NCBI RefSeq assembly: GCF_010723735.1
Contig: NZ_BLLB01000002.1
Coordinates: 3,720,001 to 3,784,000, forward strand
Reading direction: 5' to 3'
Origin: Mycolicibacterium hippocampi
GTDB taxonomy: Bacteria; Actinomycetota; Actinomycetes; Mycobacteriales; Mycobacteriaceae
Length of the DNA: 64,000 bases
Part shown: in pieces, positions 62,342 to 64,000 of the stretch
Layout: each line of letters starts with the position of its first letter
Position numbering within the stretch: the first letter of the stretch is position 1
The notes under the pieces: generated by a model
The model's input: only the letters and a program-made list of their open reading frames with translations
What the model was told of the DNA's origin: nothing
The model's database searches: none
Made by a program: the position numbers and the translations under genes

Positions 62342-62460
62342 CGCGGCGAGCCGCGAATCAGGCACCGCGGCGAGCCGCGAATCAGGCACCGCGGCGAGCC
62401 GCGAATCAGACACCGCGGCGAGCCGCGAATCAGACACCGCGGCGAGCCGCGAATCAGACA
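62335..62460. repeat. MIRU-like tandem repeat, five 24-bp copies on a stop/start overlap
   Basis: Five full 24-bp units (starting at 62335, 62359, 62383, 62407 and 62431) and 6 bp of a sixth lie where the CBS-domain gene stops and the glycosylase-like gene starts. Units differ only at CAGACA versus CAGGCA. Each unit, read on the minus strand, carries an in-frame GTG-TCT/CCT-GAT start, and adds eight residues of the type SDSRLAAV. The stop of the upstream gene (TGA, 62456-62454) is in the outermost copy. Confidence 0.88.
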
Positions 62461-63515
62461 CGATGGGTGCCGTCGCGGACGGTCCCCACCAGGTCCTCGA
62501 CGAGATCTTCGAGCGCCACCACCGCGGTGACCGTGCCGTCGGCCGCGGTGACGAGCGCCAGATGACTGTTGGTGCGGCGCAGCCGGGACAGCGCGTCGGG
62601 CAGCGGAAGCGAGGCGGGAACCCGGGGCAGTGGTCGCACCATCGCCGAATCCACGATCGTGGCCTCGTCATACGGTTCGTTGACCATCGGCAGCACGTCT
62701 TTGATGTGCAGATAGCCGATGAACGCCCCCTGGGGATCGGCGACCGGGAACCGGGAGTAACCGGTCTCCGTCAGGGCCTGCTCGAGGGCGCCGACCGTCG
62801 GGCCGGAGCCCGCCCCCGCCACGGGGACCGCCCGGATGCGGTGCAGCGGTATCGCGACGTCGTCGACCACCCGGTTGCGGATCTGCAGGGCGCGGGTCAG
62901 CCTGGTGTGCTCCTCGGGATCGAGCAGCCCTTCCGACAGCGACTCGGCGATCATCTCCGACAGCTCCACGGTCGACACCGTGACGTCGAGTTCGTCCTTG
63001 GGTTCCACACCGAACGCGCGCAGCGTGACGTTGGCGCACCAGTTGTAGAACGCGATGAATGGCCGGGCGGCACGGATGTAGACCAGATAGGCCGGGATCA
63101 GCAGCATCGCGGTGGACTCGGGTCCGGCGATTGCGATGTTCTTGGGAACCATCTCGCCGAGCAACACGTGCAGCGTCACCACGATGGACAGTGCCACCAG
63201 AAACGACACGGTGTGCAGCAACGCGTCCGGGATGCCGAGAAGGCCGAACGGCTTCTCCAGCAGATGCGCGACCGCCGGCTCGGCGACCCGACCCAGCAGG
63301 ATCGAGCACACGGTGATGCCCAACTGCGCGCCCGCGAGCATCAGCGACAGATTCTCGCCGGCCCTGATCACGGTGACCGCACTCTTCTTGCCCTGCTCGG
63401 CCAAAGCCTCCAGTCGATCGCGGCGCGCGGAGATCAATGCGAACTCCGAGCCCACGAAAAATGCGTTGGCGGCCAACAGCAGCACCGTCAGCAGGACGCC
63501 GAAGACGTCTCCCAT
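62454..63515 (-). CDS. CorC/HlyC-type membrane protein with DUF21 and CBS domains (Rv1841c type)
   Basis: This is a 353-residue protein. An N-terminal DUF21/CNNM membrane domain (about 1-190; FGVLLTVLLLAANAFFVGSEFALISARRDR, GEMVPKNIAIAGPE) precedes a CBS pair (about 210-345; FPVADPQGAFIGYLHIKDVL and ALVTAADGTVTAVVALEDLVEDLVG). The family is implicated in magnesium or other ion handling. The ATG shares one base with the stop of the upstream gene (TGATG), so the two CBS proteins are made together. Unlike its partner it lacks the CorC C-terminal domain. Confidence 0.87.
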   Translation of the reverse strand: MGDVFGVLLTVLLLAANAFFVGSEFALISARRDRLEALAEQGKKSAVTVIRAGENLSLMLAGAQLGITVCSILLGRVAEPAVAHLLEKPFGLLGIPDALLHTVSFLVALSIVVTLHVLLGEMVPKNIAIAGPESTAMLLIPAYLVYIRAARPFIAFYNWCANVTLRAFGVEPKDELDVTVSTVELSEMIAESLSEGLLDPEEHTRLTRALQIRNRVVDDVAIPLHRIRAVPVAGAGSGPTVGALEQALTETGYSRFPVADPQGAFIGYLHIKDVLPMVNEPYDEATIVDSAMVRPLPRVPASLPLPDALSRLRRTNSHLALVTAADGTVTAVVALEDLVEDLVGTVRDGTHRV

Positions 63516-64000
63516 CAGCTCGCCCCGTCCACGTCGCCGCGGTGCCCCAGCTCGGTGAGCTCGAGCAGGTCGATCCGGCGGCCGTCCATCCGCAGCACCG
63601 TCGCCAGCCAGCGGATCGGGTCCTCGACGGAACCGTCCGGGTTGAAGGCGGTCAGCTCCACCGATTCGCCTTCTTCCGGGATGTGGCCCAAGGTCTCGAG
63701 GACCAGACCGCCGATGGTCTCGTAGTCGCCTTCCGAAGCGCGGAACGCCGTGCTCTCGGCCACCTCGTCGATGCGCAGCAACCCCGAGACCTGCCAGCCG
63801 CGTCCGGCGGCGACCACGTCGGGCGGTTCGTCGTCGTGTTCGTCGCGCACGTCCCCGACGATCTCCTCGATGAGATCCTCCACCGTGACCATGCCCGCCG
63901 AGCCGCCGTATTCGTCGACCACCAGCGCCGTCTGCAGGCCGTTGGCGCGCACCTCCGACATCACCGCGTCGCCGTCCAGTGTGGACGGCACCTTGGCGAC
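63515..64000 (-). CDS. CorC/HlyC-type CBS membrane protein (Rv1842c type), 5' end outside the window
   Basis: The visible C-terminal 161 residues cover the second CBS motif (TALVVDEYGGSAGMVTVEDLIEEIVGDVRDEHDD) and a CorC_HlyC transporter-associated domain (GWQVSGLLRIDEVAES, ETIGGLVLETLGHIPEEGESV). The frame is open to the window edge, so the membrane domain lies beyond. In M. tuberculosis Rv1842c and Rv1841c form the same pair near glcB. Confidence 0.87.
   Translation of the reverse strand, partial: VAKVPSTLDGDAVMSEVRANGLQTALVVDEYGGSAGMVTVEDLIEEIVGDVRDEHDDEPPDVVAAGRGWQVSGLLRIDEVAESTAFRASEGDYETIGGLVLETLGHIPEEGESVELTAFNPDGSVEDPIRWLATVLRMDGRRIDLLELTELGHRGDVDGAS

Noticed and set aside
62335..62460. 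CRISPR-like array
   Set aside because: The 24-bp units are directly joined without spacers and lie in coding sequence; no cas genes are present.

Overview
The window is high-GC DNA from a mycobacterium, most likely a rapid grower of the Mycolicibacterium type. The evidence is a phthiocerol-type polyketide locus with drrABC and papA5, an F420-dependent phthiodiolone-ketoreductase-like enzyme, many secreted PE-PPE-domain and cutinase-like proteins, and a glcB / vWA gene / CorC-like CBS gene block that matches the M. tuberculosis Rv1836c-Rv1837c-Rv1841c-Rv1842c order as I remember it. Homology statements come from recognising motifs and remembered sequences; no search was run.

Region 1 (1-24207) is one polycistronic plus-strand locus: four large modular PKS genes, an exporter (DrrA/B/C) and a PapA5-type acyltransferase. 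It resembles a shortened pps (phthiocerol dimycocerosate) locus. An ACP-first PpsA-like module, a KR module, a DH-KR module and a PpsE-like terminal module are present, but no enoyl-reductase (PpsC-like) module. In the second protein a dehydratase with complete catalytic motifs sits after the ketoreductase, which is an unusual order.

Region 2 (24200-47294) is an envelope-lipid neighbourhood. It holds two PPM1/LCM-type methyltransferases, a flavodoxin/DUF2505/nitroreductase operon, the ketoreductase, an alpha/beta hydrolase, two paralogous Baeyer-Villiger monooxygenases, a P450, a cutinase-like protein, an SDR and an AlkB-type hydroxylase. Interspersed are five exported proteins ending in long acidic, Ser/Lys-rich disordered tails. 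Four of them carry a PE-PPE (Chp-like) serine-hydrolase fold, and the fifth consists of the second domain of the largest family member.

Region 3 (47620-51830) is core genome: a vWA/solute-binding-like membrane protein and malate synthase G.

Region 4 (52194-61759) is a 9.56-kb integrated element resembling phiRv1. It has a large serine integrase, a small HTH excisionase candidate, a string of short overlapping genes, one HK97-type capsid gene and two accessory genes, but no recognisable portal, terminase, protease or tail genes. It splits a 285-codon chromosomal gene exactly at a 10-bp core (TGTACAGGTC) found at both ends. Inside its initiator-like gene are five phased 14-bp palindromic iterons beside a pyrimidine/AT tract, a lambda-like candidate origin. 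An accessory protein carries a HEPN-type R-x4-H motif opposite a membrane-anchored protein.

Region 5 (61750-64000) holds the 5' half of the split gene, a five-copy 24-bp tandem repeat placed exactly on the stop/start overlap with the next gene, and two CBS-domain membrane proteins, the last cut by the window edge.
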